Positions 26,743-35,392 of a stretch of 64,000 nucleotides of DNA are shown here, one piece after another. A program made the translations under genes and the position numbers. Source of the stretch: Allostella sp. ATCC 35155. Its GTDB lineage: Bacteria; Pseudomonadota; Alphaproteobacteria; ATCC43930; Allostellaceae. The first letter of the stretch is position 1; every line of letters starts with the position of its first letter. The stretch is taken from the NCBI GenBank assembly GCA_006738865.1, contig AP019701.1:4088001-4152000 (forward strand), written 5' to 3'. Below the pieces are notes generated by a model. It had not been told where the DNA came from. It did not search any database and worked only from the letters and a program-made list of their open reading frames with translations.

Positions 26743-27828
26743 CTAAAAGATGAAGTCGAAATTGCCGGCCTGGAGCTGTTCCGGCAGGACGCCGTCGATG
26801 CGCAGCGAGTTGCCGGCACCGAGATCGAGGACGCTGTTGCCCAGGCCGTCGGCGGCGATCCGTGCGGCCAGGACCGAAAAGCTGCTGCCGTGCGTATAGC
26901 CGATGCCGTTGATGTCCGGCTCCAGTTCGATGACCTCGTTCGCGGGATCGAAGTCGAGGATCACGTCCTGGCCGTCGCCGGTATAGATCCAGAACCGGTC
27001 GACGCCTTCGCCGCCCAGAAGCGTGTCGTTCCCGGGATCGCCGACCAGCGTGTCGTTGCCGAGATTGCCGAGCAGGAAGTCGTTGCCGCCGACGCCATAC
27101 TCGAAGATGTCGCCGATCAGCAGGTCGTTGTCCTGGCCGCCGAAGACGGAGTCGCCGCCGAGCCCGCCATAGACCGTGTCGTCGCCGATGTTGCCGTTGA
27201 CGTGCCAGTCGTCGCCGTCCTCGCCATAGACGAGATCCACGCCCTGCCCGCCGCGGACGAAGTCCGTACCCTGGCCGCCATGAACCGTGTCGTTGCCGAG
27301 GTTGCCGTTGACCTCGTCGTTGCCGGCATCGCCATGGACGAGATCGTTGCCGCTCATGCCGAGCACGATGTCGTCGCCGTCGTAGCCGCGCAGCGTGTCG
27401 TTGCCGAAGGCCGACACGATCGTATCGTTGCCATCGAACAGGAACGACACACCGGCATCGATGTCGTCGTCTCCGACATCCGTCTCGTCGTCGATCTCGT
27501 TCGCCTCGACGAAGGCCAGGATCTCCGGCCCCTGGAGATCGAGACCGGCCATGGTGATCCAGGGGTTCCCGCTGACCGAGACCACCACCGCGTCGATCCG
27601 AAGATCGTCGATCTCCTCCGTCAGCAGGTCGAGGTTCTCGGTCGCGAACGCGTCCACCACCGGCTGGAAGGCGCCGATCAGCGCGATCGAGCGGCCGTCG
27701 GTCAGCGAAACGGTGATCTGCGTCGCGGTGATGGACGGCTCGCCCGCGGCCTCCACTCCGTCGAGGTTGATGGCGCCCGAGATGTCCGAAGCGTCGACCG
27801 GGTAATTCTGGATCGTGACCTGCACCAT
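26743..27828 (-). CDS. RTX (haemolysin-type calcium-binding repeat) protein
   Basis: 361-residue acidic secreted protein. After an N-terminal region without repeats (1-130) come about 14 glycine/aspartate nonapeptides (about 130-290; GGxGxDxUx, for example GNDTLVGDP), which bind calcium as a beta-roll. The C-terminus ends NFDFIF, an aromatic/hydrophobic tail typical of type I secretion signals. No Sec signal is present. The ATG at 27828 follows GAGAGG. It is the first gene after the FNR box at 27922 and lies 32 bases before the permease gene. No enzymatic domain seen. No classical peptidase-type ABC secretion ATPase lies in the window. Confidence 0.88.
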   Translation of the reverse strand: MVQVTIQNYPVDASDISGAINLDGVEAAGEPSITATQITVSLTDGRSIALIGAFQPVVDAFATENLDLLTEEIDDLRIDAVVVSVSGNPWITMAGLDLQGPEILAFVEANEIDDETDVGDDDIDAGVSFLFDGNDTIVSAFGNDTLRGYDGDDIVLGMSGNDLVHGDAGNDEVNGNLGNDTVHGGQGTDFVRGGQGVDLVYGEDGDDWHVNGNIGDDTVYGGLGGDSVFGGQDNDLLIGDIFEYGVGGNDFLLGNLGNDTLVGDPGNDTLLGGEGVDRFWIYTGDGQDVILDFDPANEVIELEPDINGIGYTHGSSFSVLAARIAADGLGNSVLDLGAGNSLRIDGVLPEQLQAGNFDFIF

Positions 27829-27921
27829 GGCCTCTCTCCCCGCAATCCATGCGCCGGACCGCGCCCGCAATGGGCAGGCCGGCAGCTGGAGGAACCCTAG
27901 AATGGATCATCTACCCTAACC

Positions 27922-27935
27922 TTGAGGCAGATCAA
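27922..27935 (-). promoter_or_regulatory. FNR/FixK-type box (TTGAT-CTGC-CTCAA on minus strand) before the RTX/prenyl operon
   Basis: Nine of ten consensus positions match. The centre at 27928.5 predicts a minus-strand start at 27887, with TAGGGT at 27894-27899 as the -10 and a 59-base leader. It is placed to drive six genes (RTX, permease, DUF457, prenyl synthase, reductase, UbiA). Confidence 0.75.
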
Positions 27936-27963
27936 TCCTCGCGCGAACCGGCCTTCGTCTCCG

Positions 27964-29028
27964 CTACCGGCGCCCGGTCGCACCCGTCGGCACCTCGCGC
28001 AGCGGCCGGACGGCCGTTCCCGAGGTGAGCCCGACCGTCGGCTCGAGCACGATCTCCTCCTCGCCGGCGAGCCCGTCCAGGATCTCGATCCGGTCGCGGC
28101 CGCGCAGGCCCAGCCGGACGGGCCGGTACTCGGCCCGGCCTTCGCGAACCAGCCACAGGCCGGCGCCGGCGATCGCGGACCGCGGAACCAGCAGCGCGCG
28201 CTCCACCGTGCGCACGACGACGTTGACCTCGACCGTCGTCCCGAACGGCAGTCGCGCCGTCGCTTCGTCCGGATCGTCGGGCACGATGCGGATGCGGAAG
28301 GCACGCTGGTCGGAATCGCCAAGCGGCGTCCGCTCGACCACCCGCCCCGGGATGGGGGCGCCGGGATAGGCATCGGCGGTCGCGAATGCCCGCTGACCAA
28401 GTTCCACCTGGGGGAAATACTCCTCGTCGATCTGCACCACGATGCGGCGCTGGCGCGGGCTGCCGATCCAGAAGAGGGTCGTCCCGGTGTCGACCAGTTC
28501 GCCGGCGCGGCCCTCGCGGCGGATGATCCGGCCGGCGATCGGGGCCGTCACCCGCGACTGCCGCAGCCCTTCGGCGGCGACCGCGCGCTGCGCCATGGCC
28601 TGATGAAACTCGCTCTGCAGCAGATCCCAGGTCTTGCGGCTGGCCACGCCGCCGCCGACCAGCGCCCGCTGCCGCTCGATGTCGGCCTCCAGGAAGCGGA
28701 TGCGCGCGTCGATCTCGGCCAGCCGGGCCCGCTGCTTCGGATCGTCGATCTGCGCCAGCAGGTCGCCTGCCACAACCTCGTCGCCCTCGTCGCGCGCCAG
28801 CAGGACGAGACGACCGGACGTCTCGGCACGGACCTTCGCCCATTCGAGCGGTTCGACCACGCCCGTGCCGTAGACGGCCGCCGAGAGCGGGCCCCAGGTC
28901 GGCGTCACCGTCCGCACCACGGGTGGTGCCAGGACGCGCGATGCGATCAGCCAGCCGAGCAGGACCGCTGCCGCCAGGAGCGTCAGCGCCATCAGATGGC
29001 GCCGGCGCGCGCCCGTGCGCGATGCCAT
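27964..29028 (-). CDS. HlyD/MacA-family periplasmic adaptor protein
   Basis: 354 residues. One N-terminal TM anchor (about residues 13-33, LMALTLLAAAVLLGWLIAS), then the membrane-fusion-protein layout: first barrel/lipoyl half (SGRLVLLARDEGDEVVAGDLLAQID), coiled-coil hairpin (about 95-165), second lipoyl half (RVTAPIAGRIIRREGRAGELV), and beta-barrel plus membrane-proximal domain. It links an inner-membrane exporter to a TolC-type channel. It is four bases after the ATPase gene and belongs with the permease at 25460. Confidence 0.9.
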   Translation of the reverse strand: MASRTGARRRHLMALTLLAAAVLLGWLIASRVLAPPVVRTVTPTWGPLSAAVYGTGVVEPLEWAKVRAETSGRLVLLARDEGDEVVAGDLLAQIDDPKQRARLAEIDARIRFLEADIERQRALVGGGVASRKTWDLLQSEFHQAMAQRAVAAEGLRQSRVTAPIAGRIIRREGRAGELVDTGTTLFWIGSPRQRRIVVQIDEEYFPQVELGQRAFATADAYPGAPIPGRVVERTPLGDSDQRAFRIRIVPDDPDEATARLPFGTTVEVNVVVRTVERALLVPRSAIAGAGLWLVREGRAEYRPVRLGLRGRDRIEILDGLAGEEEIVLEPTVGLTSGTAVRPLREVPTGATGRR

Positions 29029-29032
29029 CGCG

Positions 29033-29764
29033 TCAGTCCCCGACGGCGCCGGCTAGCGCGATGCGTCCGTCGACGAGATGGACCCGCCGCCCGGCCCGGG
29101 CCGCCAGATCGAGATCGTGGGTGACGACGATCACGGTTCGCCCGTCCTCGCGCGCGAGCCGTTCCAGGATCCCGAAGACCAGCCCACCATTGCGCGAGTC
29201 GAGGTTCCCGGTCGGCTCGTCGGCCAGGATGTAGTCCGGGTCGTTGGCGAGCGCGCGGGCGATTGCCGCCCGCTGCCGCTGCCCGCCCGAGAGCTGGTCG
29301 GGCCGCTTGTCGGTCTCGCGCTCCAGTTCGAGGCTGGCGAGGATCGTCGCCGCCCTGGCGCGCATCGCCGCCAGCGACGACCCGCCCTTCCGCCGCATCG
29401 GAATCAAGAGATTGTCGATGACCGAGAACTCCGGCAGCAGGAAGTGGAACTGGAAGACGAAGCCGATACGGCCGAGACGCAAGGCAGCCATCGTCGCCGC
29501 GTCCATGCTCCGCGTGTCCTGGCCGTCGATGCGGATGCTGCCGGCCGTCGGCAGATCGAGAAGACCGAGCAGGTAGAGCAGGGACGACTTGCCGGAGCCA
29601 GACGGGCCGGTGATCGCGACGAACTCGCCGTGCCCGATGGTAAGGTCGATGCCCGCGACCAGGGTGACCGGCATATCTCCGGGAAGGACGCGCTCGACGC
29701 CCGCGGCAACGATGCCGCCGCGCCGATCCACGCCCCCCGCATTCGCCCGCTCCACCAACCGCAT
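29033..29764 (-). CDS. ABC exporter ATP-binding protein, LolD/MacB/DevA type
   Basis: 243-residue ATPase. Walker A ITGPSGSGKSSLL, signature [14 protein letters not shown], Walker B YILADEPTGNLDSRNG and H-loop VVTHDLDLA; DEPTGNLD is characteristic of the LolD/MacB/DevA exporter group. Start at ATG 29764 gives the usual VERVLPGDMPVTLVAGIDL N-terminal strand at residues 23-41. First gene of the exporter unit; its upstream gap is shared with the divergent transketolase gene and holds a weak FNR-like box and an AT-rich dyad. Confidence 0.9.
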   Translation of the reverse strand: MRLVERANAGGVDRRGGIVAAGVERVLPGDMPVTLVAGIDLTIGHGEFVAITGPSGSGKSSLLYLLGLLDLPTAGSIRIDGQDTRSMDAATMAALRLGRIGFVFQFHFLLPEFSVIDNLLIPMRRKGGSSLAAMRARAATILASLELERETDKRPDQLSGGQRQRAAIARALANDPDYILADEPTGNLDSRNGGLVFGILERLAREDGRTVIVVTHDLDLAARAGRRVHLVDGRIALAGAVGD

Positions 29765-29843
29765 TGCCGGCACCCGCGCCTTTCGCCGTCCGCGCGAGCC
29801 GTCGCGCCGGATAGGGAACAGCGCCGACCAGCATCGGGACACC

Positions 29844-29857
29844 GTGATGTGCGTCAA
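29844..29857. promoter_or_regulatory. Degenerate FNR/FixK-like box (GTGAT-GTGC-GTCAA)
   Basis: Nine of ten consensus bases; the first T is G. It lies in the divergent gap between the exporter ATPase and the transketolase genes. No well-placed -10 on either strand, so support is weak. Confidence 0.35.
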
Positions 29858-29889
29858 GGACCAGCCAGCCGGTGACGACGAGCGAAAAG

Positions 29890-29908
29890 TCGATATATCA
29901 TATGTCGA
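29890..29908. promoter_or_regulatory. AT-rich 19-bp imperfect palindrome before split transketolase
   Basis: TCGATATAT-C-ATATGTCGA: two nine-base arms with one mismatch, ending 21 bases before the transketolase ATG. It stands out in GC-rich DNA and resembles GntR- or MarR-type operators. The regulator is not identifiable here. Confidence 0.5.
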
Positions 29909-29929
29909 ATTGTTCCTGGACGAGGATCC

Positions 29930-30835
29930 ATGCCCGCACCGGTCACGTCGCCTCCCACCGCCGCACCTATCGCCGGCCCGGATTCCATCGGTCGGCAACC
30001 GGCGCCGCGCATTCGCGATGCCGCCGAACTCGCCCGGATCGCGCACGAGCTGCGCCGGGAGGTGATCCGGCTCGTCGCCCCGACCGGGCAGGGATACGTC
30101 CAGCAGGGCCTGGGCGCGGCCGACCTCTTCACGGTCCTCTATTTCGCGGAACTGCGCCTCGACCCGGCCGATCCGGCCTGGGCGGACCGCGACCGGCTGC
30201 TGCTGTCGACCGCCCACAACACCGCGATCTTCTATGCCACGCTGGCCGCCCGCGGCCTCGTCGACCGCACGGCCCTGGACGAGTATTGCCGCGACGGCTC
30301 GCCTTTCGAGGTCAATGCCTCCGAGCGCCTGGGCCCGGTCATCGAGGCGACCTGCGGCTCGCTCGGCCAGGGCCTGTCGGTCGGCATCGGCATGGCGCTC
30401 GCCCGCCGCCGCGCCGGATCGGATGCCAGGGTCTATGTCGTGCTTGGCGATGGCGAGCTGCAGGAGGGGCAAGTCTGGGAAGCGGCCCTGCTGGCCGCGA
30501 GCCTGAAGCTCTCCAACCTCTGCCTCCTCATCGACGACAACGAGATGCAGGTCGAAGGGCATGTCGACCGCGTCGTCCGGCTGGCGCCGATCGCCGACAA
30601 GTGGCGCGCCTTCGGCTGGGCGACGGAGGCGGTCGACGGCCACGACCTCCCGGGCCTGATGGCCGCCCTCGACCGCGCCCGCGCTGCGAGCGAGGCGCCG
30701 ACCTGCCTCGTCGTCCGTACCCTGCCGGGCAAGGGCGTTCCGGCGCTCGAAGGCATCCTCGCCCACAACCTCAAGCTGCCGGCGGACGTCGCCCGCGACG
30801 CCATGGCCGCCCTCGACCAGGGAGCACCCCGGTGA
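29930..30835 (+). CDS. Transketolase N-terminal subunit
   Basis: 301 residues, the thiamine-diphosphate-binding half of a two-subunit transketolase (COG3959 type). The TPP motif GDGELQEGQVWEAALLAAS followed by the LIDDNEMQVEG segment is clear, and the N-terminal GQGYVQQGLGAADLFTVLYF matches the family. It ends in a GTGA overlap with the C-terminal subunit gene. Split transketolases move two-carbon units in pentose metabolism, though some act in special sugar or amine degradation. A 19-bp dyad upstream suggests its own regulator. Confidence 0.9.
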   Translation: MPAPVTSPPTAAPIAGPDSIGRQPAPRIRDAAELARIAHELRREVIRLVAPTGQGYVQQGLGAADLFTVLYFAELRLDPADPAWADRDRLLLSTAHNTAIFYATLAARGLVDRTALDEYCRDGSPFEVNASERLGPVIEATCGSLGQGLSVGIGMALARRRAGSDARVYVVLGDGELQEGQVWEAALLAASLKLSNLCLLIDDNEMQVEGHVDRVVRLAPIADKWRAFGWATEAVDGHDLPGLMAALDRARAASEAPTCLVVRTLPGKGVPALEGILAHNLKLPADVARDAMAALDQGAPR

Positions 30836-31842
30836 CCGCCGCCCCCACCCCCGATGCCCCGGAGCGCGACCTCGAGGTCCGCGACTTCAATGCGCGCGGC
30901 GCGACGGCATCGGCCGCCCGCCGCATCTATGGCGAGGCCCTGCTCGAGGCCGCCCGGCTGGACCCCCGCATCGTCTGCCTGACCGCCGACCTCACCCTGC
31001 CGACCGAGACCGACCTCTTCCGCGACGAACTGCCGGACCGCTTCCTCCAGGTCGGCATCGCCGAGGCCAACATGATCGGCGTCGCGGGCGGCATGGCGAA
31101 GGCGGGCGAGATCCCGTTCGTCCACTCCTTCTGCGTCTTCGCCACCCGGCGCTGCTACGACCAGATCGCCAACCAGGTCGCCTATCCCAACGCCAACCTG
31201 AAGATCGTCGGCGTCATCCCGGGACTTACGACCCTGCTCGGCGTCTCGCACCAGGCGATCGACGACGTGGCGCTGATGCGGGCGCTGCCGAACATGACGG
31301 TGATCGAGCCGAGCGGACCGGCGCAGATCCGCGCCGCCGTCTTCGCCACCGCCCGCCACCCCGGACCGGTCTACCTGCGCCTCAAGCGGTCCGACGGCAC
31401 CGAGCCGCCCGACCTCGCCGAGGAGCCGCTGGAGCGCGGCCGCCTGCGCCGGCTGCGGCCGGGCGGCGACGGCCTGCTCGTCGCCTCCGGCCTGATGGTG
31501 GCCGCCGCGCTCGACGCCGCCGACCGGCTGGCGACCGAGGGGCTCGCCGTCGGCGTCGTCGAGATGGCGACGATCAAGCCGCTCGACCCCGATCTGGCCG
31601 AGCTGGCCGCCGCGGTGCCGGCACTGGTCACCGCCGAGAACCACTCGATCATCGGCGGCCTCGGCAGCGCGGTGGCCGAGATGCTGATGGAAGCCGGCGT
31701 GCGCTGCGGCTTCGAGCGGATCGGCGTGCGCGACGTCTTCGCCGAGGGCGGGACGACGCCGTACCTTCTGCAGAAGTACGGCCTGACCGCCGAGGCGATC
31801 GTCGCCGCCTTCCATCGCGCCCGGGGCAAGACGCTGCGATAG
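30832..31842 (+). CDS. Transketolase C-terminal subunit
   Basis: 336 residues, pyrimidine-binding and C-terminal domains (COG3958 type). Conserved Glu in FLQVGIAEANMIGVAGGMAKAG, the loop VGVIPGLTTLLGVSHQAIDD, and the C-terminal VTAENHSIIGGLGSAVAE. GTG start overlaps the stop of the N-terminal subunit gene, so the two are made in equal amounts and form one enzyme. The following flavoprotein gene starts 66 bases later. Confidence 0.9.
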   Translation: MTAAPTPDAPERDLEVRDFNARGATASAARRIYGEALLEAARLDPRIVCLTADLTLPTETDLFRDELPDRFLQVGIAEANMIGVAGGMAKAGEIPFVHSFCVFATRRCYDQIANQVAYPNANLKIVGVIPGLTTLLGVSHQAIDDVALMRALPNMTVIEPSGPAQIRAAVFATARHPGPVYLRLKRSDGTEPPDLAEEPLERGRLRRLRPGGDGLLVASGLMVAAALDAADRLATEGLAVGVVEMATIKPLDPDLAELAAAVPALVTAENHSIIGGLGSAVAEMLMEAGVRCGFERIGVRDVFAEGGTTPYLLQKYGLTAEAIVAAFHRARGKTLR

Positions 31843-31908
31843 TGCGGATCGGCCGCGGTTCCGCTGGCGAACGCCGGACGCCCGGCCCTATCGTACGATC
31901 AGCGCACG

Positions 31909-33564
31909 ATGGGGGCGGCGATGGCTTCAGGACAGCAGGACGCGGAGACTACGATCGAGAGCGAGGTGGTGGTCGTGGGGTCGGGGGCGGCCGCCCTCAC
32001 CGCGGCGCTGACCGCCGCCGTCGCCGGGCGGCGCGTCACCATCGTCGAGAAGAGCGAGCGCATCGGCGGCACCAGCGCCATGTCGGGCGGCATGTCGTGG
32101 GTGCCGGCGAACCACCACATGGCGGCAGCGGGGCTCGAAGACAGTCCGGAGGAGGCGCTGACCTACATGCGGGCGGTCGCGCCGCCCGGCTGGCGCGAGA
32201 CCGAGGACGAGTTGTGGAGCGCCCAGGCCGCGCAATCCGGGCCGATGCTGCGCTTCGTGGAGGCGCACACGCCGCTGCGGTTCGAGATCGCGGCGGTGCC
32301 CGACCCCATGTCGGACCAGCCCGGCGCCAAGCCGCTCGGCCGGCTGCTGTCGCCCCGGGCGCTGAGCCGGCGCATCCTCGGCCCCTATGCCGGCAAGATC
32401 CGCCGCTCCACCATGCCGCACGCCCTGACCTACAACGAGATGGTCGCGGCCGACCTCTACCGCCACCCGATCCGCGGCTCGCTGCGCTATGCCCGCACCA
32501 TCCTCGGCCGCTGGGCGACCCGGTCGGCGGGCAAGGGCAATGCGCTCATCACCGGGCTGCTCAAGGGGTGCCTCGACCATGGCTGCCGGATCGAGACCGG
32601 GGCACGCGCCGTCGAACTGGTCAGCGAAGGCCCGGGCGGCCGCATCGTCGGAGTCGTCGTCGCGCAGCACGGGCGCCGCCGGACCTTCCGGGCGAGCGCC
32701 GGCGTCGTCCTGGGGACGGGCGGCTTCGAATGGAACGCCGAGCTGCTGAAGAAGCACTTCCCCGGCCCCGTCGACTATCTCAGCAGCCCCAGCACCAACG
32801 AGGGCGACGGTCTCGCGATGGCGCTGGCCGCGGGTGCGGCCACCGCCCACATGGACCAAGCCAACATCATGGCCCAGCCGCCGATCCCCTACGAGGGGCG
32901 GATCAACGGGTTGCCGATCCGCTTCCATGCCGAGCCCGACGCCATCATCGTCGACCGCAACGGCCGCCGCTTCTTCAGCGAGTACGCATTCCATGCCGGC
33001 GAGGCGCTCAACGAGCGGGATCCGGAGACGGGCGCCCTGCGGCACCTGCCGGCCTGGGTCATCACCCAATGGGCAATGGTCAAGCGCACGCCGATCGTGC
33101 GCTGGTACCGCCGCTACGACCGGCGCTGGCTGACGACCGCGTCCACGATCGAGGACCTGGCGGCGAAGACCGGCCTGCCGCCCCAGGCCCTGGCCGAGAC
33201 GGTGGCGCGCTTCAACGGCTTTGCCCGCAGCGGCCGGGACGAGGATTTCCAGCGGGGCAGCGCCCCCTACGAACAGCGCCTCGCAAAGTCGGTCGGGCTG
33301 ATGGCGCCGATCGAGAAGCCGCCCTTCGTCGCCATCCGCTGCAACCCCTCCCTGATGGGCACCAAGGGCGGCGTCCGGACCAATGCCCGGGGCCAGGCGC
33401 TGCGGCCGGACGGCAGCGTCATCGCCGGCCTCTACTGCGCCGGCAACGTCGCGGCCAGCCCGGTCGGCGGCCGCTCGCCCAGCGCGGTCGGCACCACCAT
33501 CGGCCCCTACATGACCTGGGGCCACATCTGCGCCCTCGACATCCTGAAGGGCAATCGCGCCTAG
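31909..33564 (+). CDS. FAD-binding dehydrogenase, KstD/fumarate-reductase-like
   Basis: 551 residues. FAD fold VVVVGSGAAALTAALTAAVAG, then EKSERIGGTSAMSGGMSWVP, as in 3-ketosteroid delta-1-dehydrogenases and flavocytochrome fumarate reductases. The C-terminal GLYCAGNVAASPVGGRSPS with TIGPYMTWG closes the FAD site and matches the KstD-like group. No signal peptide or haem motifs, so a soluble dehydrogenase or enoate/steroid-type oxidoreductase is likely. The substrate is not evident. An ATG at 31921 is an alternative start. Confidence 0.82.
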   Translation: MGAAMASGQQDAETTIESEVVVVGSGAAALTAALTAAVAGRRVTIVEKSERIGGTSAMSGGMSWVPANHHMAAAGLEDSPEEALTYMRAVAPPGWRETEDELWSAQAAQSGPMLRFVEAHTPLRFEIAAVPDPMSDQPGAKPLGRLLSPRALSRRILGPYAGKIRRSTMPHALTYNEMVAADLYRHPIRGSLRYARTILGRWATRSAGKGNALITGLLKGCLDHGCRIETGARAVELVSEGPGGRIVGVVVAQHGRRRTFRASAGVVLGTGGFEWNAELLKKHFPGPVDYLSSPSTNEGDGLAMALAAGAATAHMDQANIMAQPPIPYEGRINGLPIRFHAEPDAIIVDRNGRRFFSEYAFHAGEALNERDPETGALRHLPAWVITQWAMVKRTPIVRWYRRYDRRWLTTASTIEDLAAKTGLPPQALAETVARFNGFARSGRDEDFQRGSAPYEQRLAKSVGLMAPIEKPPFVAIRCNPSLMGTKGGVRTNARGQALRPDGSVIAGLYCAGNVAASPVGGRSPSAVGTTIGPYMTWGHICALDILKGNRA

Positions 33565-33692
33565 AAGGGGTCGGCCCCGGCTGCGGCTTGGGGTAGAGTC
33601 CGCCGGCTCTGCCTCTCGCGCCGCCGGAACCCGATGACGCACGCCGACCCTGCCCTGCCCCCTCCCCTCCGCAGCCGACGCCGGGCCGGCCG

Positions 33693-35381
33693 GTGACGGA
33701 CGCCAAGGCCAACGCCGCCGCCGTGCCGCCGCCGGAGCCCGCGGCGACGACGCTCGGCCCCTTCCAGAGCCCCGTCTTCCGCGCCGTCTGGTTCGCCAGC
33801 CTCGCCTCCAACTTCGGCGGGCTCATCCAGTCGGTCGGCGCCTCCTGGATGATGACCCGTATCGGCACCGTCGAGATGGTGGCGCTGGTCCAGGCGTCGG
33901 TCACCCTGCCGCTGATGCTGCTGTCGCTGCCGGCCGGCGCGCTCGCCGACAATGTCGACCGCCGGATCGTCATGCTGTGGGCGCAGGGCTTCATGCTGAC
34001 GGCCTCGCTGGCGCTCAGCGTCGTCGCCTGGCTGGGGCTGATCACGCCCTGGGTGCTGCTGGCCTTCACCTTCCTCATCGGCTGCGGTGCCGCCCTCAAT
34101 GGACCGGCCTGGCAGGCGTCGGTCGGCGAGATGGTCCCGCGCCGCGACCTCGCGGGTGCGGTCGCGCTCAATTCCATGGGCTTCAACCTCGCCCGCAGCG
34201 TTGGCCCGGCGGTCGGCGGCGCCATCGTCGCCGCGGCGGGCGCGGCCGCCGCCTTCTCCGTCAACGCGGTCAGCTATGTCGCGCTGATCACGGTGCTCTG
34301 GCGCTGGCGGACGCCGACCGTGCGCCGCGCCCTGCCGCGCGAGGGGCTGCGGGTCGCGATGGGGGCCGGCCTGCGCTATGTCGCGATGTCGGGCCGCATC
34401 GGCTCGGTGCTGGTGCGGGCCGTGCTGTTCGGCTTCGCCGCCAGCGCGGTCCAGGCGCTGATGCCGCTGGTCGCGCGCGACCTCGTCGGCGGCGGCCCCC
34501 TCACCTACGGCCTGCTGCTCGGCGCCTTCGGCGTCGGCGCCGTCGGCGGCGCGCTCGCCAGCACCCGGCTGCGCAGCCGGCTCTCCAACGAGACGATCAC
34601 GCGCTGGTCCTGCGCGAGCTTCGGGCTGGCGACCCTGGTCATCGCCTTCAGCACCGCGCTGCCCGTCAGCATGGCCGCGCTCGCGGTCACCGGCGCCGGC
34701 TGGGTGCTGGCGCTCTCGACCTTCAACGTGACGGTGCAGATGTCGGCGCCGCGCTGGGTGATGGCCCGCGCGCTCGCCCTCTACCAGGTCGCGGCCTTCG
34801 GCGGCATGGCCTTCGGCAGCTGGCTGTGGGGCATCGGCGCCGGCATGGAAGGGCTGACGGCGACGCTCGCCGTCGCCGCCGGGCTGCAGCTCCTATGCGT
34901 GCTGATCGGGCTGCTCCTGCCGCTGCCGGCGACCACGGGCCTCAACCTCGACCTCGTCAATCGCTGGACGGAGCCGGACCTCGCGGTCTCGATCCAGCCG
35001 CGCAGCGGTCCGATCGTCGTCACCATCGAGTACGTCATCGACGAGGCCGACATCGACGAGTTCCTCGCCGCCATGGCCGACCGCCGCCGCATCCGCCGGC
35101 GCGACGGCGCCCGCCACTGGACCCTGATGCGCGACCTCGCCGACCCGCGCTTGTGGGTCGAGCGCTACCACACGCCGACCTGGATCGACTATGTGCGGCA
35201 CAACCAGCGCATGACCCAGGCGGACATCGCCGTGACGGACCATGTCCGCGCCCTGCACCGCGGCGACGGGCCGCCGCGCATCCACCGCATGATCGAGCGG
35301 CCGACGCGGCCGGCCCATCCGCATCATTTCACCCCCCAGGAACTGCCGGAGGCGGTGACCGACCCGCATCGCGCCGCCTGA
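33693..35381 (+). CDS. MFS transporter (EntS/DUF894 type) with C-terminal soluble domain
   Basis: 562 residues from a GTG start. About twelve TM helices (residues 25-420) with the MFS motif ALADNVDRRIV in loop 2-3 and GCGAALNGPAWQASVGE typical of the EntS-like MFS_3 group. A C-terminal domain of about 120 residues (from VSIQPRSGPIVVTIEY) resembles the antibiotic-monooxygenase-like or DUF894 extension found in this group (HWTLMRDLADPRLWVERY). Function: proton-driven export of an unknown small molecule. The downstream gene is convergent. Confidence 0.87.
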   Translation: MTDAKANAAAVPPPEPAATTLGPFQSPVFRAVWFASLASNFGGLIQSVGASWMMTRIGTVEMVALVQASVTLPLMLLSLPAGALADNVDRRIVMLWAQGFMLTASLALSVVAWLGLITPWVLLAFTFLIGCGAALNGPAWQASVGEMVPRRDLAGAVALNSMGFNLARSVGPAVGGAIVAAAGAAAAFSVNAVSYVALITVLWRWRTPTVRRALPREGLRVAMGAGLRYVAMSGRIGSVLVRAVLFGFAASAVQALMPLVARDLVGGGPLTYGLLLGAFGVGAVGGALASTRLRSRLSNETITRWSCASFGLATLVIAFSTALPVSMAALAVTGAGWVLALSTFNVTVQMSAPRWVMARALALYQVAAFGGMAFGSWLWGIGAGMEGLTATLAVAAGLQLLCVLIGLLLPLPATTGLNLDLVNRWTEPDLAVSIQPRSGPIVVTIEYVIDEADIDEFLAAMADRRRIRRRDGARHWTLMRDLADPRLWVERYHTPTWIDYVRHNQRMTQADIAVTDHVRALHRGDGPPRIHRMIERPTRPAHPHHFTPQELPEAVTDPHRAA

Positions 35382-35392
35382 CGGCGGCGGGC

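Noticed and set aside
22346-26746. Very long open frame on the plus strand across the prenyl/exporter operon
   Set aside because: It is the antisense of well-supported minus-strand genes; high GC makes long shadow frames common, and its sequence is low-complexity.
29033-30766. A longer exporter ATPase reading back across the transketolase gene
   Set aside because: The extension covers the divergent promoter and antisense of the transketolase; the ABC domain is complete from 29764.
29930-31842. A DXS (isoprenoid precursor) function for the split transketolase
   Set aside because: Attractive next to prenyl genes, but size, split form and motifs are those of transketolase subunits.
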